Assembly: GCF_038002165.1 (NCBI RefSeq)
Contig: NZ_JBBOBR010000002.1
Location: 310,001 to 374,000, forward strand
DNA from: Cytobacillus sp. FSL H8-0458
GTDB taxonomy: Bacteria > Bacillota > Bacilli > Bacillales > Cytobacillaceae
Direction: 5' to 3'
DNA: 64,000 nucleotides
Numbering within the stretch: the first letter of the stretch is position 1; each line of letters starts with the position of its first letter. Made by a program: the position numbers and the translations under genes. The notes under the pieces are model-generated. The model had not been told where the DNA came from. It ran no database searches and saw only the letters and a program-made list of their open reading frames with translations. Shown here piece after piece: positions 1 through 9,254 of the stretch.

Positions 1-1095
1 TTATAGAGTTTTATATAACTCAATGAGTTTTTCTGCTTCAACGTCCCAATTATATTTCTCTTCTACGGCATTCCTGCCATTTCTCCCCATTCTTTCGGCT
101 TCTGCTCTGTTTTCTGTAATCTGATTTATGGCATTGGAAATTTCATAGGGATTTAATGGATCTGCACAAATACCGCAGTCGTTTCCTTCTATAATTTCTT
201 TCCACAAATCAAAATGGGAGGCTATAACCGGTATGCCTGCAGACATGTATTCAAACATTTTATTTGGCTGTGCATTATTGTGATTAGGTGCTGGATGATA
301 TAAAACCAGCCCCGCCAAACTTTTAGCCATTGTTTCAGCGACTCTTTTTCTGTCTGCGAATCCCAAATCAATAACCTGTTCCCATCCAGCTGTATTTTGA
401 GCCTTTTCTTTTAATGATGGAGGGGAGAAATTACCGCCTAAAAAAAGTTTAGAATCTGTATAAGAAATAGCCTCTAACATCTCTTCAATTCCGCGAATCT
501 TATTAATACCGCCAATAAAACAAACTGCTTTCTTTTTTTCATCCCACCCGGAATCAGGCACATATAACTCCGACAAAATGGGATAATTATTTACATTAAT
601 AGCCCGACACCCAAGCTTTTTAAATCTTTCAGTTATATGTGGGGTAGCTGCTATAACCGCATCGAACTTCCTTGCTGAAAAATTTTCGAATTTTTCAAAT
701 GCCCATGAAACCGCTGACCTTATCTTTCCGTTAATCCAAGCTTTGGAGAGAATTTGCCTTGGCACATCTTCATGAATATCATAGATGACTTTTTTACCTT
801 TAAGCTTCAAAAGAAGCCCAAAAAAGATCATTTCTGGGTCATGAATGTGATAAATGTCTGCATTCTCTTGGGCAGCCCTCTGATAAACTTTATAGGAGGC
901 TTTCAGCAGCCTCGTTGCACGCGATGTAATGTTCAATTTTACAGCAATGATATTGACACCGCGGTCAGTATGATCGGCTTCTTCAGGAACTACTAAATTG
1001 ACATTAAATCCTTGCTCAGCAAGGCTCACGCATTCCTTCCTGAATATCCTTGTATCCTTGGAAGGATGTGAGGAGGTTATATGGCAAACTTTCAT
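1..1095 (-). CDS. GT4 family glycosyltransferase
   Basis: Retaining glycosyltransferase of the GT4, GT-B fold type, expected to add a sugar to a lipid-linked polysaccharide repeat unit at the cytoplasmic face of the membrane. The 364-residue product opens with HITSSHPSKDTRIFRKE, a common GT4 start, and carries the C-terminal nucleotide-sugar region FEYMSAGIPVIAS. The stop codon is the first three bases of the window, so the gene is complete. An AGGGA site precedes ATG. It follows the WbpA-like gene by 59 bp on the same strand, with a palindrome between them. Donor and acceptor sugars cannot be read from the sequence. Family call firm, role inferred from context. Confidence 0.88.
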   Translation of the reverse strand: MKVCHITSSHPSKDTRIFRKECVSLAEQGFNVNLVVPEEADHTDRGVNIIAVKLNITSRATRLLKASYKVYQRAAQENADIYHIHDPEMIFFGLLLKLKGKKVIYDIHEDVPRQILSKAWINGKIRSAVSWAFEKFENFSARKFDAVIAATPHITERFKKLGCRAINVNNYPILSELYVPDSGWDEKKKAVCFIGGINKIRGIEEMLEAISYTDSKLFLGGNFSPPSLKEKAQNTAGWEQVIDLGFADRKRVAETMAKSLAGLVLYHPAPNHNNAQPNKMFEYMSAGIPVIASHFDLWKEIIEGNDCGICADPLNPYEISNAINQITENRAEAERMGRNGRNAVEEKYNWDVEAEKLIELYKTL

Positions 1096-1125
1096 TAACT
1101 AATCATTCCCTAAAAAAATGTAGTT

Positions 1126-1148
1126 AGAACCAGAATTATTCTGGTTCT
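1126..1148 (-). terminator. Perfect inverted repeat between two polysaccharide genes
   Basis: An 11-base arm (AGAACCAGAAT) is repeated in inverse form around a one-base centre. On the minus strand it follows the WbpA-like gene, and a T-rich run comes about 7 bases later. It could be a weak terminator or a readthrough attenuator, since the next gene starts only 31 bp further on. Confidence 0.5.
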
Positions 1149-1154
1149 AAGCGT

Positions 1155-2486
1155 TTATAAACGGTAATATCCTTTATGCTGAGATCCGATTTCCTTCATC
1201 GCATTTCGGGTATCGAATATTAGCTCTGTCTTTTTGGCGATATGATTATAGTCAAAATCGCTATGATCTGTAAGAATTAATACTAGATCCGCTTCTTCCA
1301 ATAATTGATCTGTCAATTTCCGGGTTTCAACACTCATATCACATGATCTAAATGCCTTTACGTATGGATCCACAACTGTCCAGTCCGCACCAGCTTCGTT
1401 TAAACCTTCGATTACTTTTAGTGCTGGTGATTCACGTACATCATCTATATCCTTTTTATAAGCTACACCAAGAATTAACACCTTTGCTCCATTCAGAGCC
1501 TTTTTGTTTTTATTTAGAAGCTCCATTGAGCGGCTAACAACAAACTCAGGCATGCTATTATTAATCTCACCTGCAAGTTCAATAAGGCGTGTATGATAGT
1601 TATATTCCCTTGCTTTCCATGTTAAATAGAATGGGTCGATAGGAATACAATGCCCGCCTAGGCCTGGACCTGGATAGAAGGCCATAAAGCCGTATGGTTT
1701 TGTAGCTGCTGCATCGATTACTTCCCACACATCAATGCCCATCCTGTCACAGAGGATAGCCATTTCGTTAGCTAATGCTATATTAATATGTCTAAATGTA
1801 TTTTCAAGGATCTTCTCCATTTCAGCTACTGCCGGGCTGGAAACCTCATGAACGTCACCCTCAAGTACATTTCTATATAGCGAGCTGGCTATCTGTGTGC
1901 AAGCTTTAGTGATGCCTCCAATAACCTTTGGAGTGTTTTTTGTATTATAATGCTTATTTCCTGGGTCAACTCGTTCAGGTGAATATGCAAGGAAAAAGTC
2001 TTCTCCGCATCTTAATCCGGTTTCTTCAAGAATTGGCTTTAATACCTCTTCAGTAGTGCCTGGATAAGTAGTACTTTCCAAAACAACGAGCATACCAGGG
2101 TGCAAGTGTTTTGCGATTTCTTTTCCTGAACTTTCAACATAAGATGTATCAGGCTGCTGATAAATATCTAGAGGTGTAGGTACACAAATTGCAACTGCAT
2201 CAACTTCTTTGATATGAGAATAGTCTGTTGTTGCAAAGATTTTCCCTTCATTTACTAATTCTTTTAACTCTTCGTCTACAACATCACCGATATAATTTAT
2301 GCCGCTATTAACCATGTCTGTCCGGGATGCCTGTACATCAAACCCGATCACCTTGTACCCGGCTTTGGCCTTTTCCACAGCAAGGGGCAAACCCACATAA
2401 CCTAGTCCAACAACACCGATTGTTGCTTCTTTGGCCATTATTTTATCCATAAGTTCGTTTCCAATTTTATTAAGAGTTTCTGACAT
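1155..2486 (-). CDS. UDP-N-acetylhexosamine 6-dehydrogenase (WbpA/WecC type)
   Basis: NAD-dependent nucleotide-sugar dehydrogenase that oxidises C6 of a UDP-N-acetylhexosamine twice to a uronic acid. The N-terminal Rossmann motif GVVGLGYVGLPLA is at about residues 23-36. The catalytic Cys lies in GGHCIPIDP, the form typical of UDP-GlcNAc or UDP-ManNAc dehydrogenases rather than UDP-glucose dehydrogenases (TuaD/Ugd). Length of 443 aa is normal for the family. A GGAAGGG site precedes ATG. It sits 19 bp downstream of a WbpB-like oxidoreductase; in Pseudomonas O-antigen pathways that pairing oxidises UDP-GlcNAcA at C3. The aminotransferase and acetyltransferase that would complete the pathway are not in this window. 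Confidence 0.9.
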   Translation of the reverse strand: MSETLNKIGNELMDKIMAKEATIGVVGLGYVGLPLAVEKAKAGYKVIGFDVQASRTDMVNSGINYIGDVVDEELKELVNEGKIFATTDYSHIKEVDAVAICVPTPLDIYQQPDTSYVESSGKEIAKHLHPGMLVVLESTTYPGTTEEVLKPILEETGLRCGEDFFLAYSPERVDPGNKHYNTKNTPKVIGGITKACTQIASSLYRNVLEGDVHEVSSPAVAEMEKILENTFRHINIALANEMAILCDRMGIDVWEVIDAAATKPYGFMAFYPGPGLGGHCIPIDPFYLTWKAREYNYHTRLIELAGEINNSMPEFVVSRSMELLNKNKKALNGAKVLILGVAYKKDIDDVRESPALKVIEGLNEAGADWTVVDPYVKAFRSCDMSVETRKLTDQLLEEADLVLILTDHSDFDYNHIAKKTELIFDTRNAMKEIGSQHKGYYRL

Positions 2487-2505
2487 TTTAAATCCCTTCC
2501 TTATC

Positions 2506-3522
2506 TTATGATAGTTTTACCGGAGTATTATTTTCAGCAGAATGATCAAGTGCAAGAACCAGCTGCAGTGCTTTTCTGCCATCTTCACCAGTCACAATTG
2601 GCTCTCTATTTTCTTTTATTGACTCTACCATGTCTTCTATAATACATTGGTGCCCCGGTTTGCCAATCGGATTATTTTTAATGTTTGCTTTTAACTCTTC
2701 TACATTGTCTTCATTTACAGATTCCATATTCCAGTGTTCAATAAGACTTGCTGTTACACCGCCAACCTTTACTGTACCCTTTTCTCCGAAAACACTAATC
2801 GTTTCCTCTAGATTTTTAGGATATATGGTAGTCGCAGCCTCAATTACACCAAGAGCGCCATTTTTGAACTTGACGACACCAGTTGAAACGTCCTCTGTTT
2901 CAATGTTCCTAAGCCGGGTAGCAGCCATACTATAGACTTCATCAACATCACCCATAAGCCAGATAAGCAAATCTAAATTGTGGATGGCTTGATTCATGAG
3001 TACTCCACCATCTAAAGCTTTGGTGCCCCTCCAAGCTGCCTGCTGATAATATTCATCATTTCTGTTCCAGCGAACAGTTGCATTCGCATGGCTGAGTTTC
3101 CCAAATTTGCCGTCTGCCATTGCCTTTTTAAGTTCAATCATGACAGGTCTGAAACGGTTGGGATGAACAACTGAAAGTTTAACATCATTCTCTTTGCAGG
3201 CCTCTATTATGGCATCAGTATCTTCAAGGGTAAGTGCAATTGGCTTTTCAATAACAATATGTTTTTTAGCATTTGCACATTTCACAGCAATGGAAGCGTG
3301 AAAACCACTAGGAGTGCATATATTCACTACATTGATTTGATCATTTTTAAGCATTTCATCTAAATCTTCATAAGTTTGAGCCTCATAGTCCTCAACATAT
3401 GGAGTCATCCTATTGGGGTCGGTGTCACAAACCGCCAATAAATTAGCACCTTCTGAATTCTTGATAGCTTCCGCATGTTTTTTGGCAATATGCCCACACC
3501 CAACAATAGCAAAATTTATCAT
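2506..3522 (-). CDS. Gfo/Idh/MocA oxidoreductase, WbpB/WlbA-like
   Basis: NAD(P)-dependent oxidoreductase, probably UDP-N-acetyl-glucuronate 3-dehydrogenase. The Rossmann start is FAIVGCGHIAKKHAEAI, and the family motif EKPIAL (with its catalytic Lys) lies near residue 93. Length of 338 aa fits WbpB/WlbA. A GAGAGGG site precedes ATG. Its place directly upstream of a GlcNAc-type 6-dehydrogenase is the main reason for choosing WbpB over other Gfo/Idh/MocA members. In the known pathway the product is a 3-keto uronic sugar that is then aminated and acetylated. Family certain, exact substrate inferred. Confidence 0.82.
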   Translation of the reverse strand: MINFAIVGCGHIAKKHAEAIKNSEGANLLAVCDTDPNRMTPYVEDYEAQTYEDLDEMLKNDQINVVNICTPSGFHASIAVKCANAKKHIVIEKPIALTLEDTDAIIEACKENDVKLSVVHPNRFRPVMIELKKAMADGKFGKLSHANATVRWNRNDEYYQQAAWRGTKALDGGVLMNQAIHNLDLLIWLMGDVDEVYSMAATRLRNIETEDVSTGVVKFKNGALGVIEAATTIYPKNLEETISVFGEKGTVKVGGVTASLIEHWNMESVNEDNVEELKANIKNNPIGKPGHQCIIEDMVESIKENREPIVTGEDGRKALQLVLALDHSAENNTPVKLS

Positions 3523-3659
3523 TTTTTTTGCCCTCTCTTTCTACTCCTATTTTTAAACAAAAAAATTTAATAAGTAAAGCAATAACCATGTGTTTCGCAT
3601 AATGTTCATTTTTCAACTTATCTATTAGGTTAAGATTGATATTCGATTAATGACAGAAG

Positions 3660-4997
3660 TTAGCCAGAACCAGCATTTAAACGCCTAAATATTAAAGACA
3701 TCAAATTTTTTATTCTGAGGAAATCAGAGCGGTCAATTAATAGAAACTGTCTATATGACAAACCTGTAATGCGGTGAAAAATAACTATTTTTATAATAAA
3801 ACTAATGAAATAAGAAATAGTGGTAGCATATGCAGCACCAGATACTCCTAATTTTGGCACGAGAATCAGGTTCAAAGTAACATTGCCCACAACATTTATA
3901 ATAGCAACATACATATTAAGCTCAGGCTTGCCACGGCCTGCTATATCATTTGACAATACTTTTTCAACTGCAAGCAACATAATTCCCGGCAAAAGAATCT
4001 TAAGCAGCAAAGAGCTTTCTTCGTATTGTGATCCAAAGAAAAGATCAAAAACCAGGTCTGATAGCAAAAAGGCAAAAATTCCGCCAATAAGGGTTATAAA
4101 AGCAATGTTCCTGGAAACAATTGCTGTTACTTTATCACGCTCTCCTTTATCAGTTGTTGAGGAAATCCTGGGAAATAGGACACTTGAAATAGCTACTGCC
4201 AATATGGTGATTCTCTCTCCCACATTTACAGAAACAGTATAAATCCCTACAGAAGCCGAGCTTACAAAATAGCCTAAAATTAGAATATCAAGTCTGTAAT
4301 TCAAAAAGGTCATAGCATTACTGATGTGCGCTTTGATGCCATAATTAATGGCTTTCTTTAAATATAGGGTATCAAATTCCCCTCCAGTAACATCTACTTT
4401 CTTTTTCCTCAAATAATAAAAAATGGTTATCACAATAATAATATTAGCCAAAACAAATGCAATTATCGCACCATTTAGCCCAAGTCCGCCCAATATCACT
4501 AAAAGTGCAACCAAAGTTAGTAAGAATGCCTGAAAATAAACCATCAATTTATTAAAACTTTTGAAGTCCTGCAATCCATGGAAAACGGTCATAAGCATTT
4601 CCTTTATAAACATAAAAGGCAATGCCGCAAGAACAAGATAGAGCAGGCTAACATCTATCCCTTTAAAAAACTGGCCTGAAAAGAAATAAATGAAAATAAA
4701 GCCAAAAACTACAGCTATACCGCTTAAAATGAAAGAAACTAAAATATTCGTTTTAATCACGTTTGTAACAGAGATATTACCTTTGCTAATAAAATATGTA
4801 GTAGACGTATTAAGCCCAAGCGTCAGAAAAGTTACTAAAAGCAGAGGCAATAAGGTAATTAAAGAGTATTGCCCTTGGCCTTCGGGCTGTAGATAGCGTG
4901 CCAAAATGACTATTAGCAATACTCCCAAAATAATATTAGACATCTGCCTTACAATGGTACTAACAGTATCAGAAATAAACTTTTTATTTTTATCCAT
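3660..4997 (-). CDS. Polysaccharide flippase, Wzx type
   Basis: Integral membrane protein of the polysaccharide-biosynthesis branch of the MOP superfamily, expected to flip undecaprenyl-linked repeat units across the membrane. The protein is about 445 aa with roughly 12-14 hydrophobic segments spread along its length and a basic N-terminus. ATG at 4997 is preferred because ATGGATAA overlaps the stop of the upstream GT4 gene by 8 bases, which suggests translational coupling; a GTG at 5009 is an alternative. No Wzy polymerase is seen in the window, so it may lie beyond position 1 or elsewhere in the genome. Confidence 0.87.
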   Translation of the reverse strand: MDKNKKFISDTVSTIVRQMSNIILGVLLIVILARYLQPEGQGQYSLITLLPLLLVTFLTLGLNTSTTYFISKGNISVTNVIKTNILVSFILSGIAVVFGFIFIYFFSGQFFKGIDVSLLYLVLAALPFMFIKEMLMTVFHGLQDFKSFNKLMVYFQAFLLTLVALLVILGGLGLNGAIIAFVLANIIIVITIFYYLRKKKVDVTGGEFDTLYLKKAINYGIKAHISNAMTFLNYRLDILILGYFVSSASVGIYTVSVNVGERITILAVAISSVLFPRISSTTDKGERDKVTAIVSRNIAFITLIGGIFAFLLSDLVFDLFFGSQYEESSLLLKILLPGIMLLAVEKVLSNDIAGRGKPELNMYVAIINVVGNVTLNLILVPKLGVSGAAYATTISYFISFIIKIVIFHRITGLSYRQFLLIDRSDFLRIKNLMSLIFRRLNAGSG

Positions 4998-6234
4998 CTT
5001 GTTCACCACTGCTTAGCAAGTCCTCTCGGAAATCTGTATAGTTTTTGGCTGCGTTATATCTTTTCTCCCAAGTTTCTCTTGCATTCGTTCTTAATGCTTC
5101 TTTTTCCTCGTTAGAGAGATGATAAAATTCTCCGAAATAAGAAGATAATTGCTCCGGACTTATATCAACTGGCAAAAGTTTCCCGGAAGTATCGCTAACG
5201 ATTTCCGGGACTCCTCCTACCTCTGTGGCATATGCAGGTATTCCATATCTGAATGCCTCCATTATTGTAACAGGGATTCCTTCGGATGAGCTTACGTTTA
5301 CAAAAAGGTCAACAGGATGTTTTTTATAAAATTGCACTACTTCTGAATTGGTTAAATTACCCTCTAGTCTTGCATCGATGTTAGGCGGCAGAGCCTTTAC
5401 TAATTCTTGGATTTTCTTTTCTTCCGGACCCGACCCAATGTGATGCCACACAACTGGTATATCCAGCTTCTTAAGAGCTGTAACGATAATCTCTACCCTT
5501 TTAACTGGTACAAGGTAGGAGCAGCTAACAATTACCAGCTCTTTTCCTATCGAAGCATCATTTCGATAATCATCACCATCAATCCCCAGTCTGCTTACCT
5601 TAATATGGTCAGGTGATATCCCTGTATACTTATTGAGCAAATAATTCTTTCCCTGCTGTGAAATTGTAAACAAACGAGTCAATTCTTGAATAACTTTAAA
5701 TTGAAATGGTATGTATGGAGGTTTATGCCTTTCAGCATAAAGATCTCCACCATGGGCTCTGGAGTAAACGACTATATCATTTAATTTTTCTTTCAATAAA
5801 ACAGCACCTAATGCCGATGGATTCTGCCAATAACAATAAATTATATACTTGCCCCGATCTTCTTCATTGTTAAAGTAGGTAACCAAACTATCTCGGGCAA
5901 TCTTAGCCCACCCAAGCCAATTCATCATAGCAGCCACTCCGCGGACTCCATGACCTTGTGAAATCTTAAGTTCTTTCAGCAGCCACTCACTCATTTGACG
6001 GTCAATCAATGAGTTAAGAATCGATTTGATCTTCGCTGACCTTCCATTTTTCATATCATAAATACGTACATTATTAGGAACTTCTCTTTTTTCCTTTCTT
6101 GCATTTGCATACATAGGAAAAATTATAATTTCCTCAAACGACTCGCTTAAATATTTTATTTCCGTTTCTAAAAATGCTTCAGCATGCCCAAAAGGAAATG
6201 AGTGAGTGAAAAGGATTAGATTCTTTTTCTTCAA
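4990..6234 (-). CDS. GT4 family glycosyltransferase
   Basis: GT-B glycosyltransferase of family 4, 414 aa, working at the cytoplasmic membrane. Donor-site features are SSSEGIPVTIMEAFRYG and AYATEVGGVPEIV near residues 315-350, plus a central strand VIVSCSYLVPVKRVE that begins the second Rossmann domain. It is the first gene of the stretch running down to the WbpA-like gene and is separated from the upstream TagO-type gene by a strong terminator at 6260-6283, so it may have its own promoter. Its stop overlaps the flippase start. Linkage and sugar specificity are unknown. Confidence 0.88.
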   Translation of the reverse strand: MKKKNLILFTHSFPFGHAEAFLETEIKYLSESFEEIIIFPMYANARKEKREVPNNVRIYDMKNGRSAKIKSILNSLIDRQMSEWLLKELKISQGHGVRGVAAMMNWLGWAKIARDSLVTYFNNEEDRGKYIIYCYWQNPSALGAVLLKEKLNDIVVYSRAHGGDLYAERHKPPYIPFQFKVIQELTRLFTISQQGKNYLLNKYTGISPDHIKVSRLGIDGDDYRNDASIGKELVIVSCSYLVPVKRVEIIVTALKKLDIPVVWHHIGSGPEEKKIQELVKALPPNIDARLEGNLTNSEVVQFYKKHPVDLFVNVSSSEGIPVTIMEAFRYGIPAYATEVGGVPEIVSDTSGKLLPVDISPEQLSSYFGEFYHLSNEEKEALRTNARETWEKRYNAAKNYTDFREDLLSSGEQDG

Positions 6235-6259
6235 AATAAATCACCTTCCAACAAAAAAA

Positions 6260-6283
6260 CCGAAAGTGAAAATTCACTTACGG
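6260..6283 (-). terminator. Rho-independent terminator after the TagO-type gene
   Basis: On the minus strand an 11-base stem (CCGTAAGTGAA with TTCACTTTCGG, one mismatch) is followed by a run of seven T. It lies just past the stop of the 6318-7376 gene and ahead of the GT4 gene at 6234. Confidence 0.8.
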
Positions 6284-6314
6284 TCGCAGTCTATTTTTTA
6301 GATTACGGTCGCAG
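6278..6314. repeat. 12-base direct repeat beside the terminator
   Basis: TTACGGTCGCAG occurs at 6278-6289 and again at 6303-6314, 25 bases apart. The first copy overlaps one arm of the terminator. Function unknown; it may be a remnant of hairpin duplication. Confidence 0.6.
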
Positions 6315-6317
6315 CAT

Positions 6318-7376
6318 TTAGAGGCGCCCTCTGACCTTTCGGAAAAACTTTATAAAAGGCTTATATTTATCATTGACCAGACCAATAATCTCAGCAATAA
6401 TCTGTGCCATTATCAATAAGGCAAATAGAATAATTAAAGACCCCCACAAAGTAGATGTGGAAAATAATATGGCACTTATACTAAATAGTATTCCCAGCAG
6501 GTAAATAACCAATACAGTATTTCTATGAGATAGACCTAAAGCTAATATTCTATGGTGCAAATGCGATTTATCAGGAGCAGATATTGGCTTTTTATTGATA
6601 ACTCTTCGGATTATCGCAAATGCAGTGTCAAACACTGGCACTCCAAGTATGATAACCGGAACAATAGTACTGAATAAAGTTACACTCTTGTATAACCCCA
6701 GTAGCGAAAGAACTGCTATTGCATACCCTAGGAAGAGAGCTCCGGTATCCCCCATAAAAATTTTAGCTGGATGAAAATTATAAAAAAGGAATCCAACAGT
6801 GCTGGCCAGCACAATTACGGCAAGTGTTAATATTAGAAACTTACCGTGAATCCCTGCCATAATACCTATGGTCGCTATCCCAATTGCTGAAATGCCTGCA
6901 GCAAGTCCATCCAGACCATCAATTAAATTCACAGCGTTAGTAATTGCCACGATCCATAATACCGTGATTGGAATCGCAAGAATTCCAAGATTAAATTTTT
7001 CCAAAAAAGGTATAGAAATATAATCAATTGTCAATCCTGTACTTACAACTACCGCTGCAGCCATTATTTGGCCGATCAGTTTATATTTGGCCGATAACTC
7101 ATATTTATCATCCAGAATACCAATAATAACAATGATAAACGCACCAATTATGATACCAGTCATTTTCTGTGTATATAGACCAGCGGCAAAATAGCCGGCA
7201 ATCACGCCGATAAAGATAGCCAAGCCACCTAAACGGGGCATAATTTTAGCATGTACCTTTCTTTGATTGGGCTTATCTGTTGCATTTATTTTTATGGCAA
7301 GTTTTATAATAAATGGTGTTACAGCCAAAACCGTGACTAAAGAGACAAAAAAAGCAAATATTAATTGTATAGTCAT
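6318..7376 (-). CDS. tagO: Undecaprenyl-phosphate GlcNAc-1-phosphate transferase (TagO/WecA family)
   Basis: Polytopic membrane enzyme that loads a sugar-1-phosphate, usually GlcNAc-1-P from UDP-GlcNAc, onto undecaprenyl phosphate. This is the first step for wall teichoic acid and many surface polysaccharides. The 352-aa protein has about 11 hydrophobic segments. Catalytic loop motifs are visible: DDKYEL near residue 90, NAVNLIDGLDGLAAG near 147 and the histidine motif HLHHRIL near 271. A GGGGAAG site precedes ATG. It may serve either polymer system in this window, since TagO-type enzymes feed both flippase and TagGH export. The symbol is by family; WecA-type specificity for another polymer is possible. 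Confidence 0.87.
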   Translation of the reverse strand: MTIQLIFAFFVSLVTVLAVTPFIIKLAIKINATDKPNQRKVHAKIMPRLGGLAIFIGVIAGYFAAGLYTQKMTGIIIGAFIIVIIGILDDKYELSAKYKLIGQIMAAAVVVSTGLTIDYISIPFLEKFNLGILAIPITVLWIVAITNAVNLIDGLDGLAAGISAIGIATIGIMAGIHGKFLILTLAVIVLASTVGFLFYNFHPAKIFMGDTGALFLGYAIAVLSLLGLYKSVTLFSTIVPVIILGVPVFDTAFAIIRRVINKKPISAPDKSHLHHRILALGLSHRNTVLVIYLLGILFSISAILFSTSTLWGSLIILFALLIMAQIIAEIIGLVNDKYKPFIKFFRKVRGRL

Positions 7377-7605
7377 TTCGACTTCCCCTTTTTGAAGTTG
7401 AAAAATATAATTTTCAATCCTTCATTAGTTTACCACATGACAAGCATTATTCAATTTATAACAAATTAATTTTTCATTACATTTGTTTCAAATGGCACAG
7501 ATGTACCAAATTTGTTCTTACTGTACTTAATTTTAATACTAAACTTTTCTGTGTCAATTATTATTTTCCTATTTAAAACCTGCTTCAAACCATGCAATTA
7601 AAGGA

Positions 7606-7636
7606 AAATCCCTCTTGGCTTCACCAACAGGGATTT
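7606..7636 (-). terminator. Terminator of the lytC-like gene
   Basis: On the minus strand AAATCCCT pairs with AGGGATTT across a 15-base loop and is followed by TTTTCCTTT. It lies 7 bases past the stop of the amidase gene. Confidence 0.75.
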
Positions 7637-7642
7637 AATTAA

Positions 7643-9136
7643 TTATTTTTTATTATAATAATTCATAATTCCTTTATATATTGCATCCGCAGCTCTTTGC
7701 CTAAAGGTATTGTCAGCAAGCTTCTTAGCATCCTCGGGGTTGGATATAAATGCAATTTCAACCAGGACACTTGGTATTTTAGTGTATTTAATGACATAAA
7801 AGCTTCCTTGCTTTACTCCCCTGTCATTTGTTCCCATAGCCTTTACGAGTTCCTTTTGGATTTCTTCTGCAAGAAGCTTACTGTCTGCCGAGGCATATGC
7901 AGTATTATAGTAAGTCTCTGTTCCATTTGCAGAAGAACCAGAATAAGCATTTACATGTATACTTACAAATAAATCGGCACCCTTACTATGCGCCATCTGT
8001 ACGCGCTCATCCAAAGTCGGGTATGTATCAGTATTCCTGGTCATCATTACTTTAGCTAATGAATCGTAAAGGCGAGCATTAACCCTTTTGGAAACATCCA
8101 GAACGATATCCTTTTCAAACATTCCATTACCAGAAGCTCCTGGGTCACTCCCGCCGTGGCCAGGATCTATCATAATGGTCTGCCCCACTGTCGGACCTCC
8201 TAGGATATTACTTATGCTGGCAGACACAGAAGCAGATCCCCCTAATATAGTAAAGCCCTGATATCCATTATTTATAATAGAATCCTTAGTAGCAGCAGGT
8301 ATACTGGATGAGGTTAATAAAATTGGGTTATTCCTCTTAGCCGCCAAAACGGAACCTGTTAAAGCATCAGCAAAATTCATACCTGTTGCAACAAAAGCTT
8401 GGGATTGCGACTTGTAATAGCGATTGGCAATATTAGACGCAACAGCAAAACGATCTTTTCCATCTATCCTTATTGCATTTGGCAGACTATTAAAGACATT
8501 TTGCGATACACTCCCAGTTCCTCCGACTACAATTGTTTGATTTACGTTCCATTGGGTAATAATATTTTTAGTAGACGCCGTCATACTATTTGTATTCGTT
8601 AACAAAATGGGATACCCATTTCTGGCTGCATATGGAGCAATTGCAAGCGCATCCGGGAAATTCAACCCATATGCTACGACCACTCTATCCTTTTTCCCAA
8701 TAAACTTAGCAATATTATTAGCAACCTCATATCGGTCCTGTCCCGAAATTCTATTAACGGAAATGCCCATAGCTCTTAATTCAGTAATTACTTGGTCAGA
8801 CACACTTGCTTTTCCGCCTACAATTGTAACACTTTTTGCATTTAGTCTAATAATTTCCTGTTTTGTAACACTCGTAAGCTTCCCCGCATGAGTTAAAAGA
8901 ATTGGTCCATTTAGTTTATAAGCTAACGGGGCAGCAGCCAATGCATCTGCATAGGCAGTATAATTAGCTAAAACCACATTAGCAGAAGTCGACCAGCCCT
9001 TTTTTGAAACATTTACAGCAACCTCAAAACGATCCTGTCCGCCCAGTCTAGTTGTGTAACCTTCTGCTGACGTCTGAACTGCAAGAAGCATGCTAAATGT
9101 AAATGTCAGCAAAAAAGTTACAAGTAATTTTTTCAT
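7643..9136 (-). CDS. lytC: Cell-wall-anchored N-acetylmuramoyl-L-alanine amidase (LytC-like)
   Basis: Secreted autolysin that cuts the bond between muramic acid and the stem peptide. Order of parts: signal peptide 1-24; three CWB2 wall-binding modules at about 26-315, each with the hallmark PILLT; Amidase_3 catalytic domain from about 320. Zinc ligands are His327 (DPGHGG), Glu341 and His394 (SIHVN), and the catalytic Glu is Glu460 (LVEIAF). Architecture and length (497 aa) match B. subtilis LytC. A TAGA-N15-TCCGATAA element upstream resembles a sigma-D promoter, as known for B. subtilis lytABC. AGGGAGG precedes ATG. Neighbours share the same anchor modules. Confidence 0.92.
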   Translation of the reverse strand: MKKLLVTFLLTFTFSMLLAVQTSAEGYTTRLGGQDRFEVAVNVSKKGWSTSANVVLANYTAYADALAAAPLAYKLNGPILLTHAGKLTSVTKQEIIRLNAKSVTIVGGKASVSDQVITELRAMGISVNRISGQDRYEVANNIAKFIGKKDRVVVAYGLNFPDALAIAPYAARNGYPILLTNTNSMTASTKNIITQWNVNQTIVVGGTGSVSQNVFNSLPNAIRIDGKDRFAVASNIANRYYKSQSQAFVATGMNFADALTGSVLAAKRNNPILLTSSSIPAATKDSIINNGYQGFTILGGSASVSASISNILGGPTVGQTIMIDPGHGGSDPGASGNGMFEKDIVLDVSKRVNARLYDSLAKVMMTRNTDTYPTLDERVQMAHSKGADLFVSIHVNAYSGSSANGTETYYNTAYASADSKLLAEEIQKELVKAMGTNDRGVKQGSFYVIKYTKIPSVLVEIAFISNPEDAKKLADNTFRQRAADAIYKGIMNYYNKK

Positions 9137-9169
9137 TACTTTGCCTCCCTAATTAATCTCTCTCTTATT

Positions 9170-9196
9170 TTATCGGAAATATTCGACAGGATTCTA
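9170..9196 (-). promoter_or_regulatory. Possible sigma-D (motility/autolysin) promoter
   Basis: On the minus strand TAGA (9193-9196) and TCCGATAA (9170-9177) are separated by exactly 15 bases, close to the sigma-D consensus TAAA-N15-GCCGATAT (three mismatches). It is 33 bases upstream of the lytC-like start codon. The match is by eye. Confidence 0.5.
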
Positions 9197-9254
9197 TAAA
9201 AATTCCAAAAAAAAAATAAATTAGTAGTATCGTCTTACATCATTTAAGACTATG

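Noticed and set aside
3820-4242. 140-aa open frame opposite the flippase gene
   Set aside because: Antisense to a membrane protein gene; no ribosome site.
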